Shown one piece after another: positions 1 through 14,110 of a stretch of DNA of 64,000 bases. The notes under the pieces are model-generated. The model saw nothing but the letters and a program-made list of their open reading frames with translations, was not told the DNA's origin and did not search any database. This DNA comes from Archilochus colubris (taxonomy: Eukaryota; Chordata; Aves; Apodiformes; Trochilidae). The stretch is from contig CM041084.1 of assembly GCA_023079485.1 (NCBI GenBank), positions 63,831,709 to 63,895,708 on the forward strand. Reading direction: 5' to 3'. The translations under genes were made by a program, and so were the position numbers. Numbering within the stretch: the stretch's first letter is position 1; every line of letters begins with the position of its first letter.

Positions 1-3000
1 TCTTCCTCTGATTTCCAAGATGATGGTTCCTCACTTGGGTCAAGCAAGAGGAGCCTCAGGACTCTCTACTGGTTTGGTCTGTACATAGCCAAGTATGATC
101 ACAGAGGATGCACCCTCTATCTAGAAATAATTTTAGCAAGCTTTGCTATGCTTCTGCAGAAAGGCAGTCAGCATAAGTACCTTCAAAACATACATTAAAT
201 AGAACTTGCCATAGCAAAACTGTTTTCTGTAGATGAAAGTTTTAGCTGAGCAATTACAATCAAAAGATTGGCTGCTTCTCTGCACTATCCCAGTAGAACA
301 GTGGTCATCACTTATTTATAAACTGATCCTTTAAAATATTATAGTTATACCACTATTTGTTAGTGGGAGAGAGGAAGGAAAAAAGAGAGATGAGACTGTA
401 TGTCTTCTGGAAAGTCAGTTCCTTGACATACAAGGATGCATTGAAGTACCTACTGATTTCTCCCCATACAAATATGCCTCTGGTTTGTTGTCCTGAGTAA
501 CCATTACTACTTCTCAAGATTTAAAAAACCATTCTGCTACTGCAAAAGTTAAAACACAAGCATATTAAGACATCCCTTCCTCGGGGTCTGTGGTATTCTG
601 TGACTACTGTTCACATCACAAGCACTTCATAGCTTAGTTTGTAACAACTGTATACAAACCAATAATAAATGTCACTGTACCCTCTTCAGACCTGATATGG
701 ATACTAAAGAAAGGGAACTTGGCAGCCAGCAGCACTGCTTTCATTCAGGCAGGATCGAGTTCCCTGGGGTTCCCTTGTCTGACTCGCTGTTTCTGCTCAT
801 ATGAGCAGCCCTTTTTCTGTTACACACAGGATCACTCCATGCTAGCATCTTATGTGAGTATAATTCCTAGTTATAAAAAAGAACAAACAGCATTTATTAA
901 ATGAACAAAGTTCCTTAACCAGTGTGTTTCTTATTCTGCAATCTGCTGTGATTATTCACTTGTTCATTGATGTGTATTTCATTACTTCAGAACAGGCTTC
1001 CTAGTCATTGTTTCAGACTAAGCTCCAGGCCAGAAAAACATTGATGCAAGAGAAGAACACAATTTTTAGGAGTCTGGATAATCCGATGGAGATAACTGAA
1101 ACAGAGTCAGCTGCACCAGCAACATCTGCCCCCAACGCAGAGTGAGAATGAAACAGGGGAAAAAGTTCATTTGCTACTCTCAAACATCCGTGAAACACAG
1201 CCTGTTTTTGCAGTACTTAACAATCACACATTTTGCCAGGAAAGGAGGCTGAGCATTATTTGCCAGAAACTGTCTGCCTAAAAATAAAAGACGCAAAAAG
1301 GGAGTCTTACGACAGTGATGAAGTGAGAAGAATCTCAGAGCTTTGAGCTAGATTCTTGATGGCAACAGAGAGTGCACTAAAATTAGCAAACGAGTAGGAG
1401 TAGTCAAGACTGAAAAGTTTCTGAAGTGCTTTGATTGCCATTATCTTCATAGAAGCTCTCACTCAGGCTACCTGTTATGTGAGAAGGTTAATTAATTGGT
1501 GGAGCATCAGTGCCTTGAGCTGTGGTTGGGAAATGTCTATTTTTGGTTTGTACAGCATTCAGTAGAGTAGCCAAAACATCACTAAGAACAAAGTCTGTCA
1601 TTTGTCTAAGTTAAGAAACTAAGTTAACAAAAAGACATCATGACATGTTAGAGCAAAGGTCAAAAGACACCTGGGAATTGTCTCTCTCACCGATGTGTGG
1701 CAATGCACAGCTAAAGAGGTACATAACAGTAGGATTAAAAACCAAAAAAAACCCTAAATCAAATCAACCTTCACTAGGCAGATTAAAAAAGGGTGGTTAG
1801 GAAGAGTCAAAACCTCTTCAGGGACAGCCCAATCTGAATCTTTGTTCCCCAGAGGAATACACATATTACTGCAAAACCTGAATTACTATAGTCAGCCAAA
1901 TCCTTGACATGAGAAAGCCACCACTGAACATGTTTATGAAAGCCTGGAGCAGGCCTATCTCAGAATTTGCCCTGAAAATGTATGTAGGCCACAGAGAATG
2001 ACACCAGAGCTTTGTTCTCTTGGCATTTTTAAAGACAAGACAAACCAATGCTAACACTATGGACACTAAGACTCACACTACCTGAAGTCTAGTGCCTGGC
2101 CCTTAAGAAGATCCATTTTTACCTAACCTGGGCAAAAGACATGGTCTGGATATATTGAAGGAAGCTGGGATTCCAGGGGGATAAGAGGTCTGAGGGGAAA
2201 AAAATCCAAGCAAATAGACTTACAGATATAAGGAGCACTGCAAGAATAAGAATACTAAAAAATTGCTTGTAGGCATTTTTATGTAGAAGGGCTTCCAGGT
2301 TTGCTTAACTTTATTAGGAATGTGGTCCTAAATAGCTCTTAGAGCAGCATAAGTAATCACTTGACAAATCAATAACATTGACTGTCATAAAACTGTTGTA
2401 AAATTGTTGTAGCTTAAAGCTAGTACCCTATCTCTAAACACCAGCAATTTTACATCTGGAATAGGTATCTTCCTCTTATGACCCTTTCTATGGCTGAAAT
2501 TTTCACTTGAAGCCAAACATGTTATAACATTAGGGTGACCATTTGAAGACCTGTGTAGTAGCTTCATCACCTTAGGACTGTCACACAGCAACACCTGTCC
2601 TCCCTCACGGCAAATGAGTGCATTTTCAACATTAATCTCTTTCACATAGTCCAGGAATAAAGAATAATACTGAGGGACCCAGACCTTGCTGCCATATAGC
2701 AGACTGCTGAGCAATGCCTGTTCACCTGCTCACAGATTTCAACAGAACAGAAAACAGGTAATTTTGTGAGGATTATTATTTTAGATTGGCAGCATCAACC
2801 AAAGGTGAACTAGACAGGAATTTGACTTTCTTTTCGTTCTGTCTGGGTCACAAGTTTACAGCTTTCCACAGCCTTCATACACCAGTCCAAATTACCTTCT
2901 GGTACTCTACTGAAAAATGCCACAGGGCTGTTCTCTTTCCCTTTCATGACCTAACCTTTCCCTTATTTTAACAACAGATTCCCCTGTCCACAAGAATAAA

Positions 3001-4929
3001 AATGTTACATAAAGTCAACAGGCCTGTAGACTTTTCAGGTGTACTTTTTCTCTGAACTGTTGTTACTTGGAAGTGTGACAGCATTCACTGATGTCACTCA
3101 CTTTCTGCTGGGTGCACAAGCCATGACCCTCTGCTGAGCAGCTTTCATTTTGTGCCAGGCATGCCCTGGCTTCCAGGTTAGTTCTCAAGTATATTCATTA
3201 AAGTCTTCATAGCAGCAACGCTGATACCTGGTCTTGTGTTTAAAGAGAGTTAATTCATTTCTAAAAACAACTGATTAAAATCAGAAGTACTGTATCACTG
3301 CCCTTACTCTTATCATTACATGATAAGATTACATGAGAAGATTTAGTAACATTATTATGCAATGTTCTAAGGCTGTGAAACTGTACAACAGGCAAAAGAT
3401 TTATGTTCCCAGTGCAACCCAATGTATCCTTAAATTTCACTTTGTCTTACTGCTAATATTTAACAAGCTCCTCTCTTGTCACTTAAAGACTTGCAGCACT
3501 TCCATTGTGGGAGCCCATCATGTAACATTCCTCACAGAATTCATAGCAACAACTTGAGTCATCCCCATTCTGGTGACTCACTCCTGCTACTTGATATACT
3601 TGATATATTTTAATTTTAAGTTGCACAAAATCATCTTGGTGACAGCAAGAAGCAGCTCTATGATTTGCTGGCACTTGTATCATTTTATCTCTCTTAGCAT
3701 TTCTAAGAGCTCAAACAACTTCACTATGAGAAAAATGTAATTTAAAAAAAAAAAAAGTAAATTCTATTAAAATTACAAATACAGACCCTCTACATTCATA
3801 TGGAAAAAAAGCCTTCCCACCTGATGGTATCAAAACACTGCATACAAGAACAAGAAGTTCTCACTGTCATCATAAGGGGTCTAAAGCTGATGCTTCAGCT
3901 CAGTTTTCAGAGAGCACCAACAACATAAGCTCTGCAGGGGCACTTTAAAATACTGCAGAAGAGCATTATAGTTTCTCCTCTTAGAAGTGCTACTGCATCC
4001 TTGCTTGGTATCTTCAGGGCAAAACAGGAAAATACATGGTAAATACATGGAACTGACATCTAAGCCCGTTCATTCCCATATCAGGGAGAAGAGAGCACCT
4101 TCCCAACTTTCAGCACTTACCAAAGATTTGGTTTTGGTGACACCATGTCTTTTCCCCTATCTGAGAACAAGATAAACAAATTAAGTGTTCCTCTGATGGC
4201 AGAGAGGTTCCTTAATCATCAGGGGCTGAAAGATGCATTGAAGTAGCCAGGAGGTATAGCCAGGCATCCTTCTGCCTGTGAAGGACAGGCAGAAGGGATG
4301 AGCACTAGGTACTGCAGTTCTTACACATGCCCGGTTTAATGGCAGGAGTGGGTGCTTGGATCAACTCAGATGGGCTGGCTTGAGAAGCCAGCTGCCAGGC
4401 TCACTGGGGCCACCCAGAAATAAGCAATGAAAGAACTAGGCACGAGGGCAGCTATGAGCACTCAGGAGAGGCATGTGCTTTTAGTGCCCTGCAAACTAAT
4501 TCTATGCAACTTCGTGGTCGCTGGCCAATATCCATGCACTTGACAACCCCACACATGCTCCATCATAACTCCCTTTTATTCCTCCATGCTGTATTATGGC
4601 ATGTAGATGTATAGCCTAGTGTTGGTTTCCCTCTGAGGATAATTTTGCCTCCTGGTACAATACTGCTGGGAATGGACACCTTGCTCTGCCACCATACCAA
4701 GAGGTGACGGGGAAGGGGCCATGAGCAGATGAGAAGCATCTGCTTGTGAGGTTCTAGAAGACAGCAGGAGTTATGTTTAAGATCATGGGAAACCTGATGG
4801 ACTGGGACCGTTCATGCTTGCAAAAGGAAAAGATAGTTAGGAGGGCATAGTGTGTGCTTGAGTCAGTACTGATGTGGATCTCAAGCAAAATACAAGTTTC
4901 AGTGCACAGATGGTGATGGTAAGAGTAAG
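1..4929. other. Intronic or intergenic sequence, nothing recognised
   Basis: AT-rich, no gene or transposon recognised apart from the short hairpin at 4268-4296. The longest odd frame (minus 2714-2385, 109 codons) is noted among the findings. Confidence 0.5.
4268..4296. repeat. Perfect 12-bp hairpin
   Basis: CCTTCTGCCTGT (4268-4279) and ACAGGCAGAAGG (4285-4296) are exact reverse complements around a 5-base loop. The function is unknown. The stem is too short for a miRNA precursor by itself. Confidence 0.9.
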
Positions 4930-5345
4930 AGACCATTTCTGAAGTGCTGGGTCCAGTTCTAGAGTTTGCAAGTTCTGGGTTTCGGAAGACAGATATGAAC
5001 ATACTGGAGTGAGATGAGAAGAACAAAGGGCTTTGAGATCTGTAATTTGAAGAGAGACTGAGATAGCTGGAATCATTCAGCCTGGAGAAAAGAAGGCTCA
5101 GGGGAATATCCTCAACAGATAAAAATATCTGATGGCAGGGTGTAAAAAGAAGGATCCAGGCTCTTCTCAGTAGTATTCAGTGAACAGACAAGAGGGAATG
5201 GAAACAAACTGAAATACAAAAATTCCACTTGAACGTAAGAAAAAACACTTTAACAGTGAAGAAGTCGAACAGTGGAGCAAGTTGCCCAGAGAGGTTGTGG
5301 AGTCTCCAACCAATATTCAAAACACAACTGGATACAGCCCTGAGA
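4930..5345 (+). mobile_element. CR1 LINE fragment (ORF2 tail and partial 3' UTR)
   Basis: A diverged plus-strand CR1 copy. TTCAGCCTGGAGAAAAGAAGG (5077-5097) matches the end of ORF2, and GTTGCCCAGAGAGGTTGTGG (5281-5300) lies in the 3' UTR. The terminal octamers are missing, so the copy is broken at both ends. The 5' limit is approximate. Confidence 0.8.
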
Positions 5346-5735
5346 AATGTGCAACCACCATCAGCTTCTCAGCAAGAGTCTTCCAGCTTCTGATAAACAG
5401 TCAGTGTCTCTCCCAAGTTGGGTAGCTCCCACTAATTCATAATTTTCAACTTTTTTCAACTAAGATCTCATGGCTTGACACAGGATTTCTTGAATTCCAA
5501 AAACAAACAAAAATACTTAAACGAAACACTAAAGATCATTTGGGTTTGGTCATTAGCTGGCATTGCATACTGTACATGAATGCTATTGGGAATACTATGT
5601 GATATATTTTTTAAAAGGCGGGAGAGCTGAGACTTTCAGTAGATGGATGATGTGTTTACTTTGGTTCTGTAGCCTTTCTCCTAGGCAAAAATGAACAATC
5701 ACTGATTTCAGTGAACAGTTTATTCTTTCCAGGGG

Positions 5736-6515
5736 TGTCACGGTTTAACACTGGCCCAGCAATTAAACCGAATAACAGACGCTCTCTATTAATCTCTCTC
5801 TCCCCTCGATGAAGAAAGGAGAGAGAATAAGGGAGAGAGACTTATGAGTTGGAAACTAAACTACACAACTTTAATGAAACAGTAATGGTAAATAGGGAAA
5901 AAAAATTACTAAATATATACAAATATACAGGAAAATGGAAACCACATTCCTCCCCCTTTTCCCAATAACTCTCACGTCACCACCGAGGCTGTAGGGCAGC
6001 CCTGGGAAAGTCCAGGCTGGACTCCTGGAGTCGGCAGCAGTCGGGAACCGGAGGCAGGAACACACAGATATGGGCTGGCATGGATCAGGAGCACAGGCAG
6101 ACGAACAGACAGGATCCTTCCAGGATGCCGGGTGAAGGAAGGGAAGCAGGAAAAGATCTGGCTCGGCCCACGTGATGCCTCAAATTATACTGAGTGTGAC
6201 GTATATGGGATGGAATACTCTGTTTGGTCAATTCTGGCATCTATCTTGTCCGTTCCTCCCTAAAGGAGGGCTCAGGTGGGGCCTCTGTGTCCTCCTGGAC
6301 GGTAAAATGTTTTCCTCAGAGCGGAGGAAAGCAGTGTCCTTGGCCTGCATACCAGTCTCTAGCAGTAACTATAAACATCAAGTGTTATCAATCCTAGAAA
6401 CAGACACTGAGAAACTTGCTGTTAGTTTCACAAGTGCAGCTACTTACAAGGGACTTAGCTAAAAGCAAAAGTACAGAAACAGAAAACCACCTTTATCCTG
6501 GCCCAAACCAGGACA
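5736..6515 (-). mobile_element. Solo LTR of an avian endogenous retrovirus (ERVL-like)
   Basis: The 780-bp element has TG...CA ends: plus-strand TGTCACGGTTTAACACTGG at 5736 and ...CCCAAACCAGGACA ending at 6515. It is flanked by a perfect 5-bp target duplication AGGGG (5731-5735 and 6516-6520). Both ends resemble LTRs I recall from neoavian genomes, in which the sense strand starts TGTCCTGG, so sense is taken as minus here. On that strand there is a TATA-like TATAATT near 6181-6190 and an ATTAAA polyadenylation-type signal near 5870-5875. No internal retroviral sequence or second LTR adjoins it, so it is a recombined solo LTR. The 5-bp duplication fits ERVL/class III. It sits in antisense-neutral intronic sequence, in the same orientation as PHACTR1. 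Confidence 0.85.
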
Positions 6516-7395
6516 AGGGGTTTTTCCCTTACCTCAAGATTGCCCTAAGAACACACTAATCCTAAGGCTTTCCTTTCTCTTGCTGGATAGATCTAAATAC
6601 TGACGATGATTCTAGAGGACTGGGGAACTAATGGTTCCTATTTTTAAATTATTGCTGTTATAACTCTGTTTTCATGATGGTGTTAAAAGATAAATTTAAC
6701 AAAGCACAACACATGAAGACATGAAGGGAAATTACCACTTTCAAATGTTGACAAGCTTGGGCCAGAACATCCCTGTGTGCACATGTAAGAGGATGAGATA
6801 AGACCAGAGAAAGAAAAAGCAAGAGGTGAGGAAGTGGTAGAGAGGGAGAGTTTATAGTTGCAGTTTTCAAACTGGCAGTTCCCACATTGTTAGCAGAGCA
6901 CTAATAACATCACAGAACTACTAAAACTGCAGAAAACTGCCTTGTGTGTGTGTAGACAGAGCCCATTACTCCCATCGCTAGCAGGATCTGGGCAAACTGA
7001 GTTTAGGGACCTCTGCTAATGCTGAAGGGCATGAGTGCTTCTTATCCTTCCCCTCAGCAGAGAGGAGGAAGTGATACGCAGCATTATAGGAGGCCCCTCT
7101 GCACACACAAGCACTCAGGCAAGTGACTGCCTTCAGGAGGCAGCTTGCTCAGCAGGAGTAGAAGAACAGTGCCCACAGACACAGTTTTTAAAAGCACTGT
7201 GAGCACATGTCCCACATTACTCCAGAACTGAAAAAAGAGCTAGGTTGACAATTATTCCTATTCTGGACAGCATGCCTCCAGTACATTTTCTAAATAACTT
7301 CACATCAACTCTGCCAGTTATATGCAGCTAAACGCATATGAATAAAAATCTGATTTACCTACACGGCAGACTACTTACATAAAACACTAATTTGA

Positions 7396-7424
7396 GATAT
7401 ATATATATATATTTTTTTTTTTAA
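7396..7424. repeat. AT microsatellite followed by a T run
   Basis: About nine AT units run directly into a stretch of roughly 12 T. Simple repeat. Confidence 0.9.
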
Positions 7425-10400
7425 GCCTCTAACCTTACAAGGCTGACATACAGAGACTGACATCCTATTACAACTTGTTTCTGAATGCAGTAATCATTGA
7501 CCCAGCTGACACTACCGAAGTTTCATTTGGCAGGCTCATGCCTACCACTGGAAACCATGAACTAGAAAATCATCCCATAAGTAATATAAAGAAAGTAATG
7601 GTATGCATTCAGCAGCACATTGCTACAATAAAGTATACCCAGAAGCTAAAATTATGGTTTGGTGAATATTGTAAAACAAACACAAGTGGCATTTTAGCCA
7701 GCAAATTAAATGAATGCCTTAAGAACCGTTTTCCAAGCTTTCCATTGCATGGTTATTGTTTTAACTTGTATTTGTGAAGGAGAGATTGTTATAATGGTTG
7801 AAACCTTGCTGCTGAAATCCTTAACAGATCACATGGTGAATCCTGGTGATAGATCACCCACAATTATCTGTTGCAAGAGCACTCTTTGGGTCTCAGTTCA
7901 CCAAAATACGCAAGTACCAACAAGCTTTTAAGCTCATATCTAAGACTTTTGTTGCTTTAACTAGGACAGTCAATGGTTGCAAGCAGCAAAAGCCTCTGAG
8001 TGAGGATATGGCATTTCTGGTTTAAAAGCTGCAGTACAGCTTGGAAATGTACTGAAACTGCAACTGTGTGCTGAATTTGCTTCAAAATTCAAACCACCCT
8101 CCTGAGTTTGATCAGAAAAAAGCCAGTATTTGAGTGCTTTTTATTTGAATTTCCACATGGAAAGAACTAAAATTGAAAGGGTGTCGAGTTTTTGTTGGGG
8201 ATATTTTGGTGCTTTTTTTTTGCTTTATGGGTTTGTTTGTTTTGATATTTCCAGCAACCAAAATTAGGAAACCTTTAGGAAATCTGACAGGTTGTTTTCT
8301 TGAAAAGGTATAAAACACACAAGGACACCCATCACTACCCAGCAACTGGAGAAGGACACTGAGAAAATAACAAAAAAGTAACTCAAACAAGCACAGAAAC
8401 TCTTCTCAAGCTTTGGAGAGCAGAGCCAATGACAGCAAACAGAGATGGCCCATGTGAAACACCCCTGAAATACATCTGAAAAACAGGACAGCAATAAACT
8501 CACATTCATGTATGGTCAGAAAATGTCATCACAGCTGACATTCACCACAGGTGAGCTAGAGCTAGAGGCAGTGCCACTGGTGACTTAGACAGCATAGTAT
8601 ACTTTTGGCAGGAGGGACACAGGATACCTAAGAACATTAATTTTATCATCCACTTTCCCTCTATCAACTTGTAGTCAAACTCAGGATTAGAACTGAGCTC
8701 TAAAAAGCACCTGAGAGAAGAAAAGTGAGGGGTGCATAGAAACCAGATGTATTCTATATTCTTTTAGATAAAGGAAAAAATAAAAGGAAGAATTCAAAGA
8801 TATCTTTGGACATCTAACAGGCATTAAAAAATAAATCTAAAGAAATGTAACTATATCTAAGGCAGTCATCAGTCATTTCACAGGAGTTGCATCTGCTTTT
8901 TCTTCAGAGAACTGGCTCATAAAATAGCACAATGCTTCAGGAAAACACACAAGGATATCACATCAATTTTTAAATGACTACAGGCAAATCCTTGTTTTAC
9001 CACATGGAAAGCTCTGTCAGAAAATATTCAAGTTGATATTTTCAGAGCTTAGTGTTAGTAGGAGTTATCAGCAATACACATTACCTCAAACATTCAATTA
9101 CATTAAATGCATGACTCTTTTAGTTGATTGAATAGCCACACAGGCATTCATCATAGAATCACCAGTTTCCCACACCTGCACCACTTAGTGGTACCTAAAT
9201 TGTTTACATTTAGTAACTTCGAAAAGTACTTCTTTTATAAAAAGACCTTCCCCCTCAGATCTCTGTAACAGAAGGATGCTATCTTCCATTGTGGATACGT
9301 CCAGATCTGACTAATTCTTCCCTATCGAAACTATTAAATAGAAGACATCTGGCTTTAGTACTGATTTCCAGAACCCAGCCCTCGGAAACAAAGAATTTCC
9401 TGAGAGTTCATGTCCTTATAGTGCTTTAAGTAAACCAAACCAAACCCCAAAATAACAAAAGGGGAGGAAACCCTTCCATACCCCACACAGGTAACTCAAG
9501 CTCCCATCACAACACAGGGCTGAAAATACTGCAGTGAGCTGCAAGTGAACCCTGCCTAGCAAGGGTCCTTCAGAAGAAAGCCTGAGCAGTTCAAGCAATG
9601 TCTCAACAGCTGCATCTCTCCAGAACTACCAACTAAGTCTAGAAAAGGCATTTCAGGAATAGGGGTATAGATTGCAGAGGTGAGAGGATGAACAAAGGGC
9701 ATGTTTTTTCGAACATTCAAGATAGACTTGAGCAGCAAACCAGCAGATTAAATCCCAATTTTAAGGTTTTTCTTTTTCTGTGTTTGTCACTTTCCCATGA
9801 CAATGGAAGGGATCCCAACATTATGTATCTTACAAAGCAGCATCAAGACAAAAGCATATATATAATAAGTACAGGGATGATTAGGTGATATCTTACCAAG
9901 TAGTAGAGACACATAGGAAACAGCACAATGTTTTGTTTTAGCTGTTTATAGATCACCAAAACCAAAAGAAACCCCAAAAGCCAACATTATCTTACCTACA
10001 AAGGAATGCAGCATGCCCCTGACCTTTTGAAGATTTTTTTTTTAGCTGCTCCTTATGGGAAATGCTTGTAATTCAATCACAGTGCTGCTGAAATATTGAT
10101 AAAGGCAGAAGTCCTAATTGGCAACCCTACTCCCTTGAGACACTTGTGACTTGTTTGAACCTCCATTTCTTCGCTCCTCACTTCAGATTATCCCTGACAA
10201 AAATATAAAATGCTAAATCTATGTTTGCACACTTGGGGCTTTCAGAGGTCACCCGATTTCTGAAGTAAGAAGAATCAACATGTTGCTACATTAAAATTTT
10301 CCAGCAGAACAGCACCTGAATGGATGTGATTGAGGTCTTCAGCTTTCATGGCTTAGCCTCCAGGTAACGGAATTGAAAGGTGACAGAACAGCATATAACT

Positions 10401-11523
10401 AGATATGCATTAGCTGCAAATGAGCAAGTAGAAAGAACAGCACAGGACTGATCAGGGATTAGTGTTCAAATGCAACAGAAAATCCAAATGATGTTGGTAA
10501 ACATAACTTACTGGATTTTGTTACTTTACAGGCCAAGAGGAAAAACAACTCCTTGGAGACTACTTAAGAACTGTATAAGAAAGCCAGAGCAGGATCCTGC
10601 TGAATCCAGCCTGTGGGGTTCAGAATGGCCACTGATAAGCCCTGCACACTATTTACAACAGGCTGCAAAATGCATGACCTCCATCCTCTTTCAACTTTGA
10701 GTGCAACTGATGCATTGATATCCCCAACTCTCAATCACTCAGCAAAAGCCCTACCAGATCTATCAACCACCATACTCACTAGCAAATCCTACCTACAGAC
10801 CAGCAAGGCAGAGCGTGGGGAAAAAAAAATTAAAAAGGCTTACATTATTTACAACTCCTTCTCACTGGGTTTACATTAGCCTAGCTCACAGGCATTCATT
10901 TTCATTGACACAGATCTAAACAAGAAACGAAGTATTGGTGCTTTTAAGACAAAATATTGAGGGACAAATATTTCTGTGTCTTCAAGGGATATGTCCGCAT
11001 TGGCAGCAGCACAAAAATGGCATCACACCAGGGAAGCCCCGAAGGGCAGATTTCTTCCCTGATACATTAGTAGCGCACGGCTGGTTCTAAGACAAGTAAG
11101 TGACCTTAATGCTCCTTGGGTGAGACATATACTCTGACTGGACAGACATCCTAGCAGGAGGACAGCAGTTCAGAGGGGTCCAGACCAACTGTACAGGGAA
11201 AACAGGTTTTCCCATCCCATGAAGCAGAGAGAGAAACTGTGCCTTCTGCTCCGGGTGAAACGTTGCCAAGTGCCTTTCCCTCCCACCTTCCCAAAGCTGC
11301 AGAGGAGCAGCACCTACCTCAGAGTTGGGCATCGAGGCAGAGCTCAGTACTCACCCAAGTAGTACCACTGAAATAAAGAGGAACACTCAAACACAGAACT
11401 GCTGCTCAGAATTCACCTTTGGATTCAGCATAAAGCTTCAGAGCTTGAGGATGACCTTTGTGATAATTCACGTAACAAATCAGCCTATGCAGTAGCAACA
11501 CAAAAATTTCCAGCTTTATCTTC

Positions 11524-11625
11524 TTTGGGTTTTTTGGATGGTTTTCTTTTTTTTGGAGGGGGGGGGGTTGGTTGATTTTTTTGGTTTTGTTTGGTTGGTT
11601 TTGGGTTTTGTTTTATTCTTCCAAA
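11524..11625. repeat. G/T low-complexity stretch
   Basis: The plus strand alternates T runs with G runs, including ten G near 11559-11568 and TTTGG/TTGG units. The short open frame across it (11538-11729) is low-complexity and not a gene. Confidence 0.85.
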
Positions 11626-12961
11626 ATACTAAAACAAGCAAAAAAGCTCAATGGATGGCTGTTCTTAGCTCTTTTTTCCTGTCTTCCTCCTGCAAGCTTT
11701 TTATTTTTTTAACATTCACATTGCATTAAACCAAGGGACCTTAACTGAAATAGGTTTAGAACATAATTTAAAAAAAAAACAAAACAGCAAAAGTAGCAAA
11801 ATATATAAACATATGAAGTTTTTTGTTTTTTTTTTAGCAACTGATATCTACCAGACACTAGTATCTTACTACCAAACTGGTATATCTCTGGTAACAACCC
11901 TTTTAAAAAGACATGTAAATATATAAACATATTTTTATATATTTTTAGCTATGTACACAGGACTTCTTTAGCACTGGTGTGTTTGGCATCCATTAAACCA
12001 AGGCAACTGTAAATGACAAATATGATGGTAACAGGTGATGGTTTTTGTCTTCTCTTCATTACTCTACTGAGTCTTCCGAAGCTAAGTTGCTCTATGAACC
12101 ACAGCAGGAGCACAATCAGACTTTAAAAGGTAGAAAAAAAAGAAACAGAGAATAAAAACAAGCTTATATTTCATTGATTACTGATAATTGCTTAACTTTA
12201 GAATCTGTCATACTTCTTTTAGATGAACTATTTCCTTATCTTTCACACCCTACCACTAACTAGTTAGTGTGAAAAAGAAGTTTCTGAGAAGACAAAGCTT
12301 GTCCCTTCAGTTTCACCTTCATCTTTTTCCAGACTGATCAGTATTTGTGACAACATTTGGCTTTTTCATTTCCTGGCATTTATGATTCCAGTACTAGGCC
12401 CCCTGCTAGCCTATTAACTGCCAGATAATGCATCATCTGACAATCATTACAATTTTAAAGAAAACCTGCTGGAATCCCGACCTCCACTATTTCATTTTAT
12501 TTTTTAATAATAACTATAGCTTTGGAAGTGCATTAATATTTGGAGCCAAAAAGCTTTGAAACTATGGTTTGAACAGTATGAAGTTTGGTTTGATATTTCA
12601 TATTTCATAGCTTGGCTTTTTCATCACAGCCTTCAGGGACACAACTTTTTAGTCTAGATTCCTCCCTCATTTCTCCAACATCCTTCTACCCACATATTCC
12701 ATGTCCTAGAAGCCATCCCGGTACAAATCCACAGCACTGAACAGACAAGAAGTAAATGTGAAAAACCCGTGACTGTCACATTTCCTGCTGTTTTCCTTTC
12801 ACATTCCGCCAAACAAGCCAAGAGCGGCCAGGCTGAAAACCCCAAGAATTAGCATGCTTCCATAAAAGCATGTAATGAATAAAACTACATTCAGGTCACC
12901 CAGTGAAGAGAGATGTTGAATTATGGAACAGAATGGTCTCTTTCACAGGATTTTCAATGGT

Positions 12962-14110
12962 CATATCATAGAATCATAGAATTGTTTGGAAGGCACCTCA
13001 AAGATCATCTAGTTCTGACCACTCTGCATGTACAGGGACACCTCCCACTGGACCAGGTTGCTCAAAGCCCCATCCAGCCTGGCCTTCGACATTCCAGGGA
13101 TGAGGCACCCACAACCTTCCTGGGCAACCTGTGCCAGCCTCACAGTGAAGAATGTCTAACCTAAATCTTCTCTCTTCCACCTTAAAACCATTATCCTTTC
13201 TGCTATCACTTCATGCCCTTGGAAAAATGGGACCTGTAGGTCCCTTCAGGTACTGGAAGGCTGCTGTAAGGGTTACTTGTAGCCTTCTCTTCTCCAGGCT
13301 GAACAACCCCCAAATCTCTCAGCCTGTCTTCATAGGAGAAGTGCTCCATATCTCTGATCGTGGCCTTCCTCTGGACTTCCTCCAAGAGCTCTGTGTCCGT
13401 CTTGTGCTGGGGGCTACAGAACTGGACACAGTACTGCAGGTGGGGTCCCACAGCAGCAGAGTAAAAGGGAAGAATCACCTCCCTCAACCTGCTTCTTTTG
13501 ATGCAGCCCAGGATACAGTTGACTTTCTGGGCAGCAAGCACATATTGCTGGCTCATGTTGAGGTTCTCATCAAGCAGCATCAAGTCCTCCTCCTCAGAGC
13601 CGTTCTCAATCCATTCTCCACCCAACCTATATTCGTGTTTGGGATTGTCTGAACTCAGGTTCAGGACCTTGTACTTGGCCTTATTGAACTTCATGACACA
13701 CAACTCCCAAGCCAAGGTCCCTCTGGATGGCCTTCCTTCCCCCCAGCCACATCACACAGCCTGGTGTCAACTGCAAACTTGCTCAGGGTGCACTCAGTTC
13801 CACTGTTTATATGGCCAGTAAAGATGCTAAACAGCACCAGTCCCAGTACTGACCCTTGAGGAACACCACTCGTCACTGGTCTCCACTTGAACATTGAGCT
13901 ATTACCACTACTCTTTTGAGTGCAATCAGCCAGCCAGTTCCTCATCCACCAAGTGGTCCATCCATCGAATCTATATCTTTCCAAATTTAGAGACCGGAAT
14001 ATCATGTGGGACAGCATTGAACACTTTGCACAATCCCAGGTAGGTGGCATCAGTTGCTCTTCCCTTGTCCATTGACACTGTGACCCCTCCATAAAAAGCC
14101 ACCAAAAGGT
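12962..14110 (-). mobile_element. CR1 LINE, 5'-truncated, decayed reverse transcriptase
   Basis: The plus strand starts with TCATAGAATCATAGAAT at 12965, the reverse complement of the CR1 3' terminal octamers, so the element runs on minus from about 14110 to 12962. Two frames carry reverse transcriptase remnants: minus 14155-13691 (with [12 protein letters not shown]) and minus 13715-13206 (C-terminal region with [16 protein letters not shown]). The catalytic FADD motif reads FAVD, and the LDFSKAF-type motif is also altered, so the copy is dead. It is truncated inside the reverse transcriptase domain, as most avian CR1 copies are. Confidence 0.92.

Larger units (their letters stand above)
6521..12961. 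other. No gene seen
   Basis: Sequence presumed to be PHACTR1 intron, with only simple repeats. Open frames up to about 100 codons (for example plus 7475-7777) have no recognisable family features or splice context. Confidence 0.5.

Noticed and set aside
9147..9161. CATCATAGAATCAC as a CR1 3' end
   Set aside because: The following sequence lacks the CR1 3' UTR pattern seen at 12962, 25223 and 46521.
13206..13715. A 169-codon minus-strand frame as a possible gene
   Set aside because: It is the CR1 ORF2 C-terminus with lost catalytic residues, bounded by the CR1 3' end.
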